Shown in pieces: positions 17,966 to 25,037 of a stretch of DNA of 64,000 nucleotides; within the stretch, counting starts at the first letter, position 1; the number at the start of each line of letters is the position of its first letter. The notes under the pieces were generated by a model. That model searched no databases and was not told the origin of the DNA. It saw nothing but the letters and a program-made list of their open reading frames with translations. The position numbers were made by a program, and so were the translations under genes. The stretch comes from Bifidobacterium rousetti. Lineage in GTDB: Bacteria > Actinomycetota > Actinomycetes > Actinomycetales > Bifidobacteriaceae. The stretch is from NCBI RefSeq assembly GCF_008698235.1, contig NZ_PEBH01000007.1:124001-188000 (forward strand). Direction: 5' to 3'.

Positions 17966-18095
17966 TGACCAGATCGCTGCGAGTCTGGGTCTCAGCGTAT
18001 CCACCGTCAAAACCCACATCGGCAACATCCTCAGGGAAACCGGCCAAACCAACCGCGTTCGCCTCATTGTCTGGTCGGTGCGGCATTCAATGTAG
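17883..18095 (+). pseudogene. Truncated response regulator (receiver start fused to a LuxR-type HTH)
   Basis: 70 residues. The first ~27 residues (to DNDPFALDA) are nearly the same as the complete regulator at 21585. The sequence then jumps to a LuxR helix-turn-helix (QIAASLGLSVSTVKTHIGN). The HTH is not that of the 21585 protein, so it came from another regulator. Most of the receiver, including the phosphorylated Asp, and the linker are missing. Promoter and palindrome are intact. It could be a dead remnant, or it could make a small DNA-binding protein that competes with the full regulator. Confidence 0.75.
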
Positions 18096-18133
18096 GTTTA
18101 GTCTGTATGACATACGCAACATAGCCCATTCCT

Positions 18134-18178
18134 CTATCAATCGATAGATTGTCCGATATGTCCGATATTGTCGAAATG
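18134..18178. promoter_or_regulatory. Candidate operator of the toxin-antitoxin pair
   Basis: The 50-90 bases before the antitoxin start contain CTATCAATCGATAG (5-bp arms) at 18134-18147. Tandem TGTCCGATA-type repeats follow at about 18150-18168. Antitoxins with HTH domains usually bind such repeats to repress their own operon. By-eye only. Confidence 0.4.
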
Positions 18179-18225
18179 TCTGGTTTGAGGTAGGCTGGGT
18201 TCAAGACTTCAGGAAAGGACTCGCC

Positions 18226-18627
18226 ATGACCACATTCGAAGCAATCCCCATTTCCCAGATCGGCAAAGGCTCCGCATACATCACCACGGGCGACGGCAGA
18301 GCATACCCGCTGGATGCGGAGGAACTTCGCCGCGCGTTCGCGGCCATCGTGCACGACGATTCAACCGAAATGATCACCACCGGCGAAGCCGCCCGGATTC
18401 TCGGCGTATCGGCGAAGACCGTCGCCCGCATGCTTGACGCCGGAGAGATTCCGTTCGTGCGCTACGGCGCGAAGGGCAACCGCATGGTTTCCCGAGCACA
18501 GGTCGTCGCCTACCGCGACAAGTCGGAATCCCACGGCCATGAGGCGTTGGAGACCATGCGCGAGGCCGCCAGCCAGGGTGGATTGGACGACGTCGACTAC
18601 TCGGCCTATCTGGCTCAGTACAGCTGA
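18226..18627 (+). CDS. Excisionase-like HTH antitoxin
   Basis: 133 residues. AGGAAAGG stands before the ATG. Residues ~48-100 form an excisionase/MerR-like DNA-binding domain (MITTGEAARILGVSAKTVARMLDAGEIPFVRYGAKGNRMV, shown here only by its ends and core). The C-terminus (SGLDDVDYSAYLAQ type) is short and acidic, suited to bind a toxin. The TTG start of the PIN gene lies 17 bases downstream. HTH_17-type antitoxins paired with PIN toxins are common in Actinobacteria. Confidence 0.75.
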   Translation: MTTFEAIPISQIGKGSAYITTGDGRAYPLDAEELRRAFAAIVHDDSTEMITTGEAARILGVSAKTVARMLDAGEIPFVRYGAKGNRMVSRAQVVAYRDKSESHGHEALETMREAASQGGLDDVDYSAYLAQYS

Positions 18628-18644
18628 AACGGGAGGAATTTGAG

Positions 18645-19214
18645 TTGGTAGTCGCTTTTCTCGACGCGAACATCTTCCCGCACACTTGGCTGACGGATGT
18701 GCTGCTCACGTTTGCCGACCATCACCTGTTCGACCCCGAATACTCCGACGACGTGCTTGAGGAAGCCCGCCGGGCATTCGTCGATGACCTTGGCAAGGAT
18801 CCTGCTTGGGTCGACCGCTATCTGTCCGCTATCCGCAACATCAAGCCGTATTATCTTGTCTCTTCCATTCCGGAACTGACCGGTGAGGTCATGTTGCCGG
18901 ACGCCGGCGATCGGCATGTGGCGGCCGCTGCTTATAACGGCGATGCGGACGTGATCGTCACCTTCAATCTGAAGGACTTCCCCGCGAACCAACTTGCCAA
19001 GATCGGATTATCCGCCTGCCACCCCGACGCGTTTCTGACCGGTGTCGCCGAGGCGTATCCCGAACGCGCGGTCAAGGCCATGACCGAACTGGTCGCATCA
19101 AAGAAGCATCCACCACGCACCATGAGGGAGGAACTGGAGCGGCTCGAACATTCCGGCATGTCGGGATTCGCCCATATGATGCGCAGACTGATGAATGGGC
19201 AGTCTCAAATCTAA
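18645..19214 (+). CDS. PIN-domain toxin (VapC-like RNase)
   Basis: 189 residues with a TTG start at 18645, set by GGGAGGAA 8-14 bases upstream. The N-terminus VVAFLDANIF gives the first PIN acidic residue. Further acidic residues lie in EEARRAFVDDLG, in the DAGDRHVAAAAYNGDADVIVT stretch (GDRHVAAAA is the usual second motif), and in TFNLKDFP. PIN toxins cleave RNA. A C-terminal extension of ~60 helical residues follows. It is directly downstream of the HTH antitoxin; a role in stabilising the island is inferred. Confidence 0.8.
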   Translation: MVVAFLDANIFPHTWLTDVLLTFADHHLFDPEYSDDVLEEARRAFVDDLGKDPAWVDRYLSAIRNIKPYYLVSSIPELTGEVMLPDAGDRHVAAAAYNGDADVIVTFNLKDFPANQLAKIGLSACHPDAFLTGVAEAYPERAVKAMTELVASKKHPPRTMREELERLEHSGMSGFAHMMRRLMNGQSQI

Positions 19215-19900
19215 CCTATGTCGATGGCCCTATGCAGTCGCAGCCCCATCGCGGCATAACCTGCGATTATGAAGACAAGCAGCCACATGATTGACATCAA
19301 TGTCCCGACAAGTGAACAATCTGCAGTCGCCTCGCGTATCGCCTCCGGATAGAACAGTTCATTCGTGGCAGGTATCAGATAGATGATGAACGGTTTGAGC
19401 AGCATGGGCACGAACACGTAGATGGACAGGCCGAGCAGCACGCTCCTTGCAAACAAGGACAGCGACAGCACTGCGATGCCGTTCATCACCGCCAACAACA
19501 GGTATTGGAACGCAAAGCGACCGGTATCGCCAATCCCATAGATGATGCCATTGCCGACGGTATTCAACACGGTCAGGAACAGTCCGGCGATGACAATGAT
19601 CGCGGCTTTCCCCACCATCAGGTCATAGGCCATGCGGCAACGAGAACCTGTGATGAGTGCCGCCATCATCGTTTCGCCCGACCTAATCTCGATGTTCGCC
19701 AGACCGATGGCGATAATCACCGTCGCCTGCGACGCAAGCGTCATGCTGCTTGCATTATTCAACGGATTATTCCCAGACTCATCCATGCTGATCGGCATCA
19801 ACGCGACCGCATATACGACAATCACCCAGCACACGGCCGCCAAGCAGACGACCTGCAAGGGGCGCGCTGTTGCATCCTTGTAGAACAGAGTCTTAATCAT
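19211..19900 (-). CDS. ABC-2-type transporter permease
   Basis: 229 residues with about six hydrophobic helices, including WVIVVYAVALMP and AALITGSRCRMAYDLMVGKAA, a typical cytoplasmic coupling segment. AGGAAG precedes the ATG. It is the last gene of the ATPase-permease-permease operon 21440-19211, the organisation of lantibiotic immunity (LanFEG) and related transporters. It converges on the toxin gene with a 4-base overlap of coding ends. Confidence 0.75.
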   Translation of the reverse strand: MIKTLFYKDATARPLQVVCLAAVCWVIVVYAVALMPISMDESGNNPLNNASSMTLASQATVIIAIGLANIEIRSGETMMAALITGSRCRMAYDLMVGKAAIIVIAGLFLTVLNTVGNGIIYGIGDTGRFAFQYLLLAVMNGIAVLSLSLFARSVLLGLSIYVFVPMLLKPFIIYLIPATNELFYPEAIREATADCSLVGTLMSIMWLLVFIIAGYAAMGLRLHRAIDIG

Positions 19901-19914
19901 ATGCAGACCGCTTC

Positions 19915-20727
19915 CTATGCTTTCGGCGTCAGAAAAGACCGTCCGCGTACGATCACAGCCGCACAGAGAGCTATGGTTAGCCAGCAGACCATGACGATCA
20001 CGGAAGCGCCCATCGGAAGATCGCCCGTCTCATCGACTCGTCCGAACGCGAAGCTTTTGCCGCCGATCATCGGCAGCAGCACATCCGCATGGATCACCTT
20101 CAGTACGCCGGACAGCGAGACGACGAGCAGCAGGAAGATCACGGCCAAGGCCGGCACGTCGCGTTTCGTGGCCACGGCCGCGATGTAGCCGACCAATCCC
20201 ATGACCACGGCGAACACCATGACACGCAACGGCGTCGTGACGACGGTCATGGTGAGACACATGGGCCGCAAGGCAGGATTCAATGTCGCGACGAGTATCG
20301 CCGCGTTCAGCAGTGATGACAGCAGCGAGACGCCGGCACAGTAGATCACGGTCGCGAGCACGTCCCCGATCGCGAACGGCCAAGGCCGGTTGACCAGCAG
20401 CCGCAGTTGGCGTTCGTCACCCGAGCGGAAACCGGTTGCGACGTTCAACGCCACGATGATCGGAATGAGGATGATCGAGGTCTGGTAGGGCGAGGCAAGT
20501 ACGGCGTCGGATACGATATGCGCCGGATCCGGGTCCAGGGAGTCGGTCGATCGTATGGCGCCATCCGCGGCGATGGACACCGTCGAGGAGATCGTCTGCA
20601 CGTCCAGCACCGCGAACAACGCGGTGAGCGCCAGTACAGCGAACACCGACCAATAGAACTGCCGGTTCGCGCAGTAGCGCACCAGCGAGCAGGACACATA
20701 CCGGGATGATGAAATCTTCGCTCTCAT
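19915..20727 (-). CDS. ABC-2-type transporter permease
   Basis: 270 residues from the ATG at 20727, where AAGGAG stands 8 bases upstream; a GTG at 20736 overlapping the previous stop is the alternative. The protein has a TM helix at about 20-40, an external loop of ~60 residues, and then five helices including the typical RLLVNRPWPFAIGDVLATVIYCAGV coupling region. Its partner is the 229-residue permease and its ATPase is encoded just upstream. Confidence 0.75.
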   Translation of the reverse strand: MRAKISSSRYVSCSLVRYCANRQFYWSVFAVLALTALFAVLDVQTISSTVSIAADGAIRSTDSLDPDPAHIVSDAVLASPYQTSIILIPIIVALNVATGFRSGDERQLRLLVNRPWPFAIGDVLATVIYCAGVSLLSSLLNAAILVATLNPALRPMCLTMTVVTTPLRVMVFAVVMGLVGYIAAVATKRDVPALAVIFLLLVVSLSGVLKVIHADVLLPMIGGKSFAFGRVDETGDLPMGASVIVMVCWLTIALCAAVIVRGRSFLTPKA

Positions 20728-20732
20728 GACGC

Positions 20733-21440
20733 TCACTCCTTCACCACGGTGAAGTACGCCTGTTCCAGACTGCCGTAACTATTGAGGAGCGTGTCGATGT
20801 CGTCATCAAGCACTTTCCGCCCGTTCGACAGGCCCACGACGTGGTCGGCCGCCAGTTCCAGTTCGGCCATGTAGTGGCTGGAGACCAGGACGGTTCTGTG
20901 ATCCGAAGCATAGTCCTTGATGAAGTCGCGCACCCATTTGATGCCTTCCGGGTCGAGACCGTTCAACGGCTCGTCCAGAATGAGATACGGGGCGTCGGTC
21001 AGTATCGCGGTCGCGATGCCCAGCCGTTGCTTCATGCCGAGTGAATAGGTCTTATACATGCGGTTGCGTGCCTCGTACAGGCACACGAGCCGCAGGCATT
21101 CGTCGCAGCGGGAGAACGGGATGTCGGCAGCCAGCGCGATCCAATGAAGATGATTGAGACCCGTCCGCGACGGATAGGGCGCCAACCCGTCGATGAACGA
21201 ACCGACGACAGTGAGTGGGTTGGGGCCAAGTTCGTTGTACCGTTTGCCGTCGAACGTGGCCGTTCCGCCATTGGCTGGCTCCAATCCGAGCAGGATGTGC
21301 AATAAGGTCGATTTGCCGGCGCCGTTCGGCCCGATCAATGCCGTGACCTTGCCCGATTCGGCATGGAACGAAACATTATCCAATGCACGTTTATCCCCAT
21401 AGATCTTCGACAAACCAGAAATCTCAATCATTGCGGCCAT
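20733..21440 (-). CDS. ABC transporter ATP-binding protein (LanF/BcrA-like)
   Basis: 235 residues from the ATG at 21440; an ATG at 21431 would remove three residues. Walker A GPNGAGKST is near 40, the signature YSLGMKQRLG near 133, and Walker B YLILDEPLNGLD follows. The variant signature SLGMKQR instead of LSGGQ is typical of drug/lantibiotic immunity transporters of the BcrA/LanF group. It heads a three-gene operon divergent from the response regulator, with palindrome copy (c) between them. Confidence 0.9.
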   Translation of the reverse strand: MAAMIEISGLSKIYGDKRALDNVSFHAESGKVTALIGPNGAGKSTLLHILLGLEPANGGTATFDGKRYNELGPNPLTVVGSFIDGLAPYPSRTGLNHLHWIALAADIPFSRCDECLRLVCLYEARNRMYKTYSLGMKQRLGIATAILTDAPYLILDEPLNGLDPEGIKWVRDFIKDYASDHRTVLVSSHYMAELELAADHVVGLSNGRKVLDDDIDTLLNSYGSLEQAYFTVVKE

Positions 21441-21510
21441 CTCTCTTTTTGAAGTATGCAGAACCAGCATTGGCCATTGAAGGCTGCCTGTGAGCATCAA
21501 GGCAACGTCA

Positions 21511-21530
21511 TGTCAAGCAAACGCATGACA
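21511..21530. promoter_or_regulatory. Palindromic operator, copy (c)
   Basis: TGTCAAGCAAACGCATGACA, between the ABC operon (-) and the response regulator (+). Its position suggests autoregulation of the two-component system and control of the divergent transporter. Confidence 0.75.
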
Positions 21531-21571
21531 GCGGTTCCGTTTCATGCCGGGGAGCCGATGGCCGCCGGCGG

Positions 21572-21577
21572 TACAGT
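21572..21577 (+). promoter_or_regulatory. -10 box of a probable leaderless transcript
   Basis: TACAGT followed by seven bases and then the ATG at 21585. With the usual spacing, transcription would start on or next to the A of the ATG. No ribosome binding site is visible before that ATG. Leaderless genes are common in Actinobacteria. The same arrangement is kept in the duplicate at 17870-17883. Confidence 0.6.
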
Positions 21578-21584
21578 GGGTGTC

Positions 21585-22283
21585 ATGGGACTTGGGAACG
21601 AACCGGAGACGGCGGGCGTGATCCGTATTGGTGTGTTGGATAATGATCCGTTCGCGTTGGATGCGATGTGCGCGATGATCGCGGCCATGTCCCGGGATTT
21701 CCACGTCGTGTGGAGCACGGGGTCGCCGGCGGTGGCGATCGAGCACTGCCACAACGCGCATACACGGCCGGACGTGCTCGTGTTGGACATGGCGTTGGGC
21801 GGCATCACGGGCGCGGACGTATGCCGGCGCATCCGGCGCAGGACGGGCGAGGTGGGCGTCATCTGCGTCACCTCGTATTCGACGGACGGCTACCGGGCGG
21901 AGGCGATCAAAGCGGGCGCGCAGGGACTGCTCGCCAAGGAACGACTCAAGACCGACATCGCCGACGCCGTGCGTCGGGCGGCACATGGCCTGCCAACCGC
22001 CGCTCAGGCCGAGGCGGGTTTCCATGACGCGGCATCGGCGTATGCGTCGCTATCCGGCGCGGTGCCGGCGAAGATGTCCGAGGACATGAAGGACTCGTTG
22101 TCCGCGCGCGAGAAGGACATCCTGCGCCTGTACGCACAGCGCCTCACCACCGACGAGATCGCGGCCCGTCTGGGTATTGCCAAGGGCAGTGTGTTCACGT
22201 ACGTGCATCGCGCGGCCGACAAGCTCGGCGTGACCAGCCGCAGGGAGGTGCTGGAGGCATGCGCCAGATACGATCTGCTGTAA
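21585..22283 (+). CDS. NarL/LuxR-family response regulator
   Basis: 232 residues. The start ATG is chosen because the receiver domain begins 12 residues later (VIRIGVLDNDPFALD) and because a -10 box stands 7 bases upstream. The acidic pair is DND (19-21), the phosphorylated residue is Asp68 in VLVLDMALGG, and the conserved Lys is 118. The LuxR HTH is at about 173-225 (LSAREKDILRLYAQRLTTDEIAARLG...). The sensor kinase gene overlaps its end. It is the best candidate to bind the seven regional palindromes. Confidence 0.9.
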   Translation: MGLGNEPETAGVIRIGVLDNDPFALDAMCAMIAAMSRDFHVVWSTGSPAVAIEHCHNAHTRPDVLVLDMALGGITGADVCRRIRRRTGEVGVICVTSYSTDGYRAEAIKAGAQGLLAKERLKTDIADAVRRAAHGLPTAAQAEAGFHDAASAYASLSGAVPAKMSEDMKDSLSAREKDILRLYAQRLTTDEIAARLGIAKGSVFTYVHRAADKLGVTSRREVLEACARYDLL

Positions 22284-23467
22284 GTCGATTTATTGGACGG
22301 CTGGGCTCGGATAACAGCCATCCGGTCATCGCAGCGGCATGCGTGCTGCTGGCCGCCGCCCTCATCGCGGAATACATGGCCCGGGCCACGACGGATGCCT
22401 CCTCAACGGTGAGCGTACAGCATCTCGCCTTAGTTCTGGTGACGCTCGTCGGTCTGATCGGCGGCATGTTCCGCCCGCAATGGTTCCTCTGGGCGGCGCT
22501 CGTGGCCGGGGAGATGCTCATGCTGGCGATGCCGATGATCACGCCGCTCGCCGTCATCATCACCTGCACGGGATTCCTCGCCTATCTGGATACATGGTCG
22601 GGTGCGATCGCCACTGGCATGCTGCTCATCTCCACCACATTCGGCGTCGAGCCAAGCAGCGGCCGTCTGCTGGTGGCGACCTTGCAGAACCTCGCGCTCT
22701 ATTGCTTCCCGCTAGTGACCGGTCTGCTGCTGCACATGATGAGGCAGCGCGATCATGACTCGTATCTGCTGCGCCGCCAGCAGGAACGCGAGGACACGGC
22801 TCGCAATTTGCATGACACCATCAGCAACGATCTTGCCTATCTCATCCTGCGCATCGACCATGCCGAGGCCAGCAGCATGCCCGCCGGCGAGCATGAATAC
22901 CGGCGGCAACTCCTGGAACTGCGCGACGCGGCCGATCGCGCCATGACCCACACGCACGCAGTCATCGACTCGCTGGAAGAGCATCCGACTCAGCAGCCAG
23001 AATCGACGGTAGTACGAGACGAAGCATCAACGCCGATTCCGAACAACAACCCCGTTACCGTGCAACAGGGAGAGCTGCAGTCTCTGATTGATGACGAGGA
23101 AACGAAACTCGAATCGCTCGGCTTCACCGGCGATAATCTGCTCGGCGAGTTCCATCATCCGCTCTCCCTCGGCATGATGCGACTGCTCACAGGATTGCTG
23201 ACGGAACTGTACGCGAACATCGCCAAGCACGCTGACCCGTCCGAATGGTACGCCGTCTCCATCGGCTTCGACGCTGAAGAGCTCCACATCTCCGTCAGCG
23301 ACACCATCGCCGAACATGACGGAAAGCTTGGATTGGGCAGTGGCCTCGACCGTTACCGCGCTATCGTCGAAACAGCCGGCGGCAGCTTCACCATCCACAC
23401 GGAACAGCGACACTGGCAACTGGATGCCACCATCCCAAGCAGGTCGGACAGCGAACTGCACCAGTAG
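22259..23467 (+). CDS. Two-component sensor histidine kinase (HisKA_3, NarX/LiaS-like)
   Basis: 402 residues. The ATG lies inside the regulator gene (25-base overlap) after GGAGGTGCTGGAGG. Five or six hydrophobic helices fill residues 22-160 with very short external loops. A linker follows, then the H-box ARNLHDTISND with His185 as phosphorylation site. The ATPase domain (N-box ELYANIAKHA near 320, G-box LGLGSGLDRY near 370) closes the protein. The lack of an external sensing domain is typical of intramembrane-sensing kinases, which often work with ABC transporters to detect cell-envelope antibiotics. The signal is inferred. Confidence 0.9.
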   Translation: MRQIRSAVSRFIGRLGSDNSHPVIAAACVLLAAALIAEYMARATTDASSTVSVQHLALVLVTLVGLIGGMFRPQWFLWAALVAGEMLMLAMPMITPLAVIITCTGFLAYLDTWSGAIATGMLLISTTFGVEPSSGRLLVATLQNLALYCFPLVTGLLLHMMRQRDHDSYLLRRQQEREDTARNLHDTISNDLAYLILRIDHAEASSMPAGEHEYRRQLLELRDAADRAMTHTHAVIDSLEEHPTQQPESTVVRDEASTPIPNNNPVTVQQGELQSLIDDEETKLESLGFTGDNLLGEFHHPLSLGMMRLLTGLLTELYANIAKHADPSEWYAVSIGFDAEELHISVSDTIAEHDGKLGLGSGLDRYRAIVETAGGSFTIHTEQRHWQLDATIPSRSDSELHQ

Positions 23468-23494
23468 AACGCCGAATGCTTCCTGCCGAACCTG

Positions 23495-24004
23495 TCACTT
23501 GTCGAAATGGCAGTTACCGAAGAAACTGCGCCATGCCTGCACGAAACCGTTCCAATTGCGGCGCATGTACAACTGAATCTTCCGCGTCGTCTTGGCATCC
23601 AACGTGGTCGAGTCCACGACCACATCCCCGTCAGCGGTCAATACGAACTTGGCAAGCCGATACGAGTTGTTGCGTTTGATATGAAAATGCACGCCGTGAC
23701 CGCCGTCATTGCTGGTCACATAAAACTCGTATCCGGCGACGTCTTCAAACCATACTCAGACATATTCGCGATCCACTTCACGCGCATCCTCCACAAACGG
23801 ATAGGAACGCTTGAAATAACCCTCCACCAGGGGAAGCGATTCGGAAGGGAACGTGTTGCTGCGCACCGTGCCATCGTTGTTGAACACAATCTTGAACCCG
23901 GTCGCCGGTTCGGTGACCGTAACCGTTCTCGCTGTATACCCCAATCGAAGACCATTAGCCTCCAGCAGGTTGCTCATGCCGATCCTCGCCATGACAGCCT
24001 CCAA
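23495..24004 (-). pseudogene. Hypothetical gene split by one in-frame TGA
   Basis: Two open stretches (24004-23756 and 23719-23495) are in the same frame. Only the TGA at 23758-23756 and the codons up to 23720 lie between them. Reading through gives one continuous protein of about 160-169 residues: GYTARTVTVTEPATGFKI..., VDREYV-stop-VWFEDVAGYEFY..., then SNDGGHGVHFHIKR, ending in a basic helix. The HFHI element recalls DUF4160-like proteins. A probable start is the ATG at 23992 or 23977. It could be a simple nonsense mutation, a sequencing error, or much less likely a recoded codon. Confidence 0.55.
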
Positions 24005-24086
24005 CCCATATTCCCCTATGAAGTATTACGCATCCCATTGTATGCGGTTTCCCTCACGAAGCACGATCCGAACCCGTTGCTCGTAT

Positions 24087-24293
24087 CTATCTATCAGGCT
24101 CGAAGACCGCCGCCAGCTGTGCACTCTCTAATTGCGTGCAACTCAAAGCAACATCCAGCTTCCTTGAAACGTTTGTCTGAGTGAAGACGAACATGGCACG
24201 GTTACGGCTTTGCTCCTCATAGGAGATCAACCGATGGCATTCAGCTAATCCAGTGTTGAATATACGCGACAATACCCAGGAATGCGCCCACAC
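24087..24293 (-). CDS. Possible gene remnant of unknown function
   Basis: A 68-codon open frame whose second half (ECHRLISYEEQSRNRAMFVF... LDVALSCTQLESAQLAAVFEP) has natural protein composition, but with no good ribosome binding site. It overlaps the end of the 56-residue gene at 24241. I recognise nothing; it may be the tail of a lost gene. Otherwise I see nothing in 24005-24240. Confidence 0.25.
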   Translation of the reverse strand: MWAHSWVLSRIFNTGLAECHRLISYEEQSRNRAMFVFTQTNVSRKLDVALSCTQLESAQLAAVFEPDR

Positions 24294-24411
24294 CCGCTCC
24301 GAGGAAGACCGGTCCCCATCCCTTCAGCCAGTTCACAAAACAGTTGGCTGAAGACTTTACACAATTATTCGCTGCAGGATTTGTTTCGGTTGAGTCCTTC
24401 TGCTGGTTCAT
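24241..24411 (-). CDS. 56-residue small peptide with hydrophobic Gly-rich C-terminus
   Basis: The ATG at 24411 follows GGGGAG with good spacing. The N-terminal 25 residues are polar (MNQQKDSTETNPAANN, Cys at 17 and 24). The C-terminal half is amphipathic to hydrophobic and Trp/Gly-rich (NWLKGWGPVFLGAGVGAFLG, then an Ile/Tyr/Trp-containing end). Size and layout fit a small membrane peptide, possibly bacteriocin-like or a leader-plus-core precursor, but no double-Gly cleavage site is clear. It overlaps the 51-residue gene and closes an operon preceded by palindrome copy (d). Confidence 0.55.
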   Translation of the reverse strand: MNQQKDSTETNPAANNCVKSSANCFVNWLKGWGPVFLGAGVGAFLGIVAYIQHWIS

Positions 24412-24520
24412 GGTTTCTCCCCTGTCTTCCGCAACAGATTTTGATGATGACCGAAATCACCACATACAGCACGCATACCAGCGCTAGCACGACACTGGCA
24501 ATCGATGTTCTTTCGCTCAT
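24365..24520 (-). CDS. 51-residue single-helix membrane peptide
   Basis: The ATG at 24520 has a weak GGAG upstream. Short polar start (MSERTS), one strong hydrophobic helix at about 7-28 (IASVVLALVCVLYVVISVII), then KICCGRQGRN and a polar tail. Its coding end overlaps the start of the 56-residue gene in another frame by 47 bases. Such one-helix peptides accompany envelope-stress operons. No family recognised. Confidence 0.5.
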   Translation of the reverse strand: MSERTSIASVVLALVCVLYVVISVIIKICCGRQGRNHEPAEGLNRNKSCSE

Positions 24521-24556
24521 TCCGACTCCGATCGGCGCCAGTCTTACCAGTCCGGG

Positions 24557-24832
24557 TTACAGGAGCGCAATCACCAGAGCGACAGCAGCCAAACCTGCCG
24601 CTACGCCAAACCCTATGGCAAGGAAGGAGTTCGATTTCGCGCCGCCTTTCAGAGCTGTGAGTAGAGCCATGACCAGCAGTAGCACTCCGACGGCTCGACA
24701 GAGCAGACCCAAGACGTCTCCCGGAATCGCAAACGCGAGAGCCTGCAATGCTATGGATGCGCACACCAGGATCACGACCAGTCGTCTGACGCCGCCGTTT
24801 TGTACCGACGTGTTATGAGTAGATTTTTCCAT
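24557..24832 (-). CDS. Small three-helix membrane protein (paralogue start to 26584 gene)
   Basis: 91 residues from the ATG at 24832, with AAGGA upstream. A polar N-terminus (MEKSTHNTSVQN) is followed by three hydrophobic helices at about 20-38, 42-60 and 67-90. The N-terminal pattern M-[EG]-K-S-x-[NH] and the region from the palindrome to the start codon resemble those of the 82-residue gene at 26584, so the two transcription units are related by duplication. It may act as an immunity or accessory protein; this is inference from size and context. Confidence 0.65.
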   Translation of the reverse strand: MEKSTHNTSVQNGGVRRLVVILVCASIALQALAFAIPGDVLGLLCRAVGVLLLVMALLTALKGGAKSNSFLAIGFGVAAGLAAVALVIALL

Positions 24833-24911
24833 TGCGATCACTTCCTTTCTTCGGGACTCGTTTTCATCGCTATATCTATTCAATCCGGGAACGGCTGACG
24901 GTGCAACATCA

Positions 24912-24931
24912 TGTCAAGCAATCGCATGACA
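24912..24931. promoter_or_regulatory. Palindromic operator, copy (d)
   Basis: TGTCAAGCAATCGCATGACA, 80 bases upstream of the small membrane protein gene at 24832. A TAGATA box on the - strand lies 34 bases from it, as in copy (e). Confidence 0.75.
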
Positions 24932-25037
24932 GGAGTCGTCAGCCAAGGCCTGCATCCGCCAAGCCCACCGGCAGTCGACCGCGTATTGCGCTCAATATCG
25001 GGCTCAACGCAAGTCGGACATACGTTTTCGTTCGCGG

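Larger units (their letters stand above)
21503..21667 (+). repeat. Duplicated regulator promoter and gene start, copy 2
   Basis: 165 bases matching 17801-17965 without gaps. This is the copy in front of the complete response regulator and is probably the parent. Confidence 0.9.

Noticed and set aside
24241..24411. Firm call of a lantibiotic or class II bacteriocin
   Set aside because: No modification enzymes, no clear double-glycine leader; kept only as a candidate small peptide.
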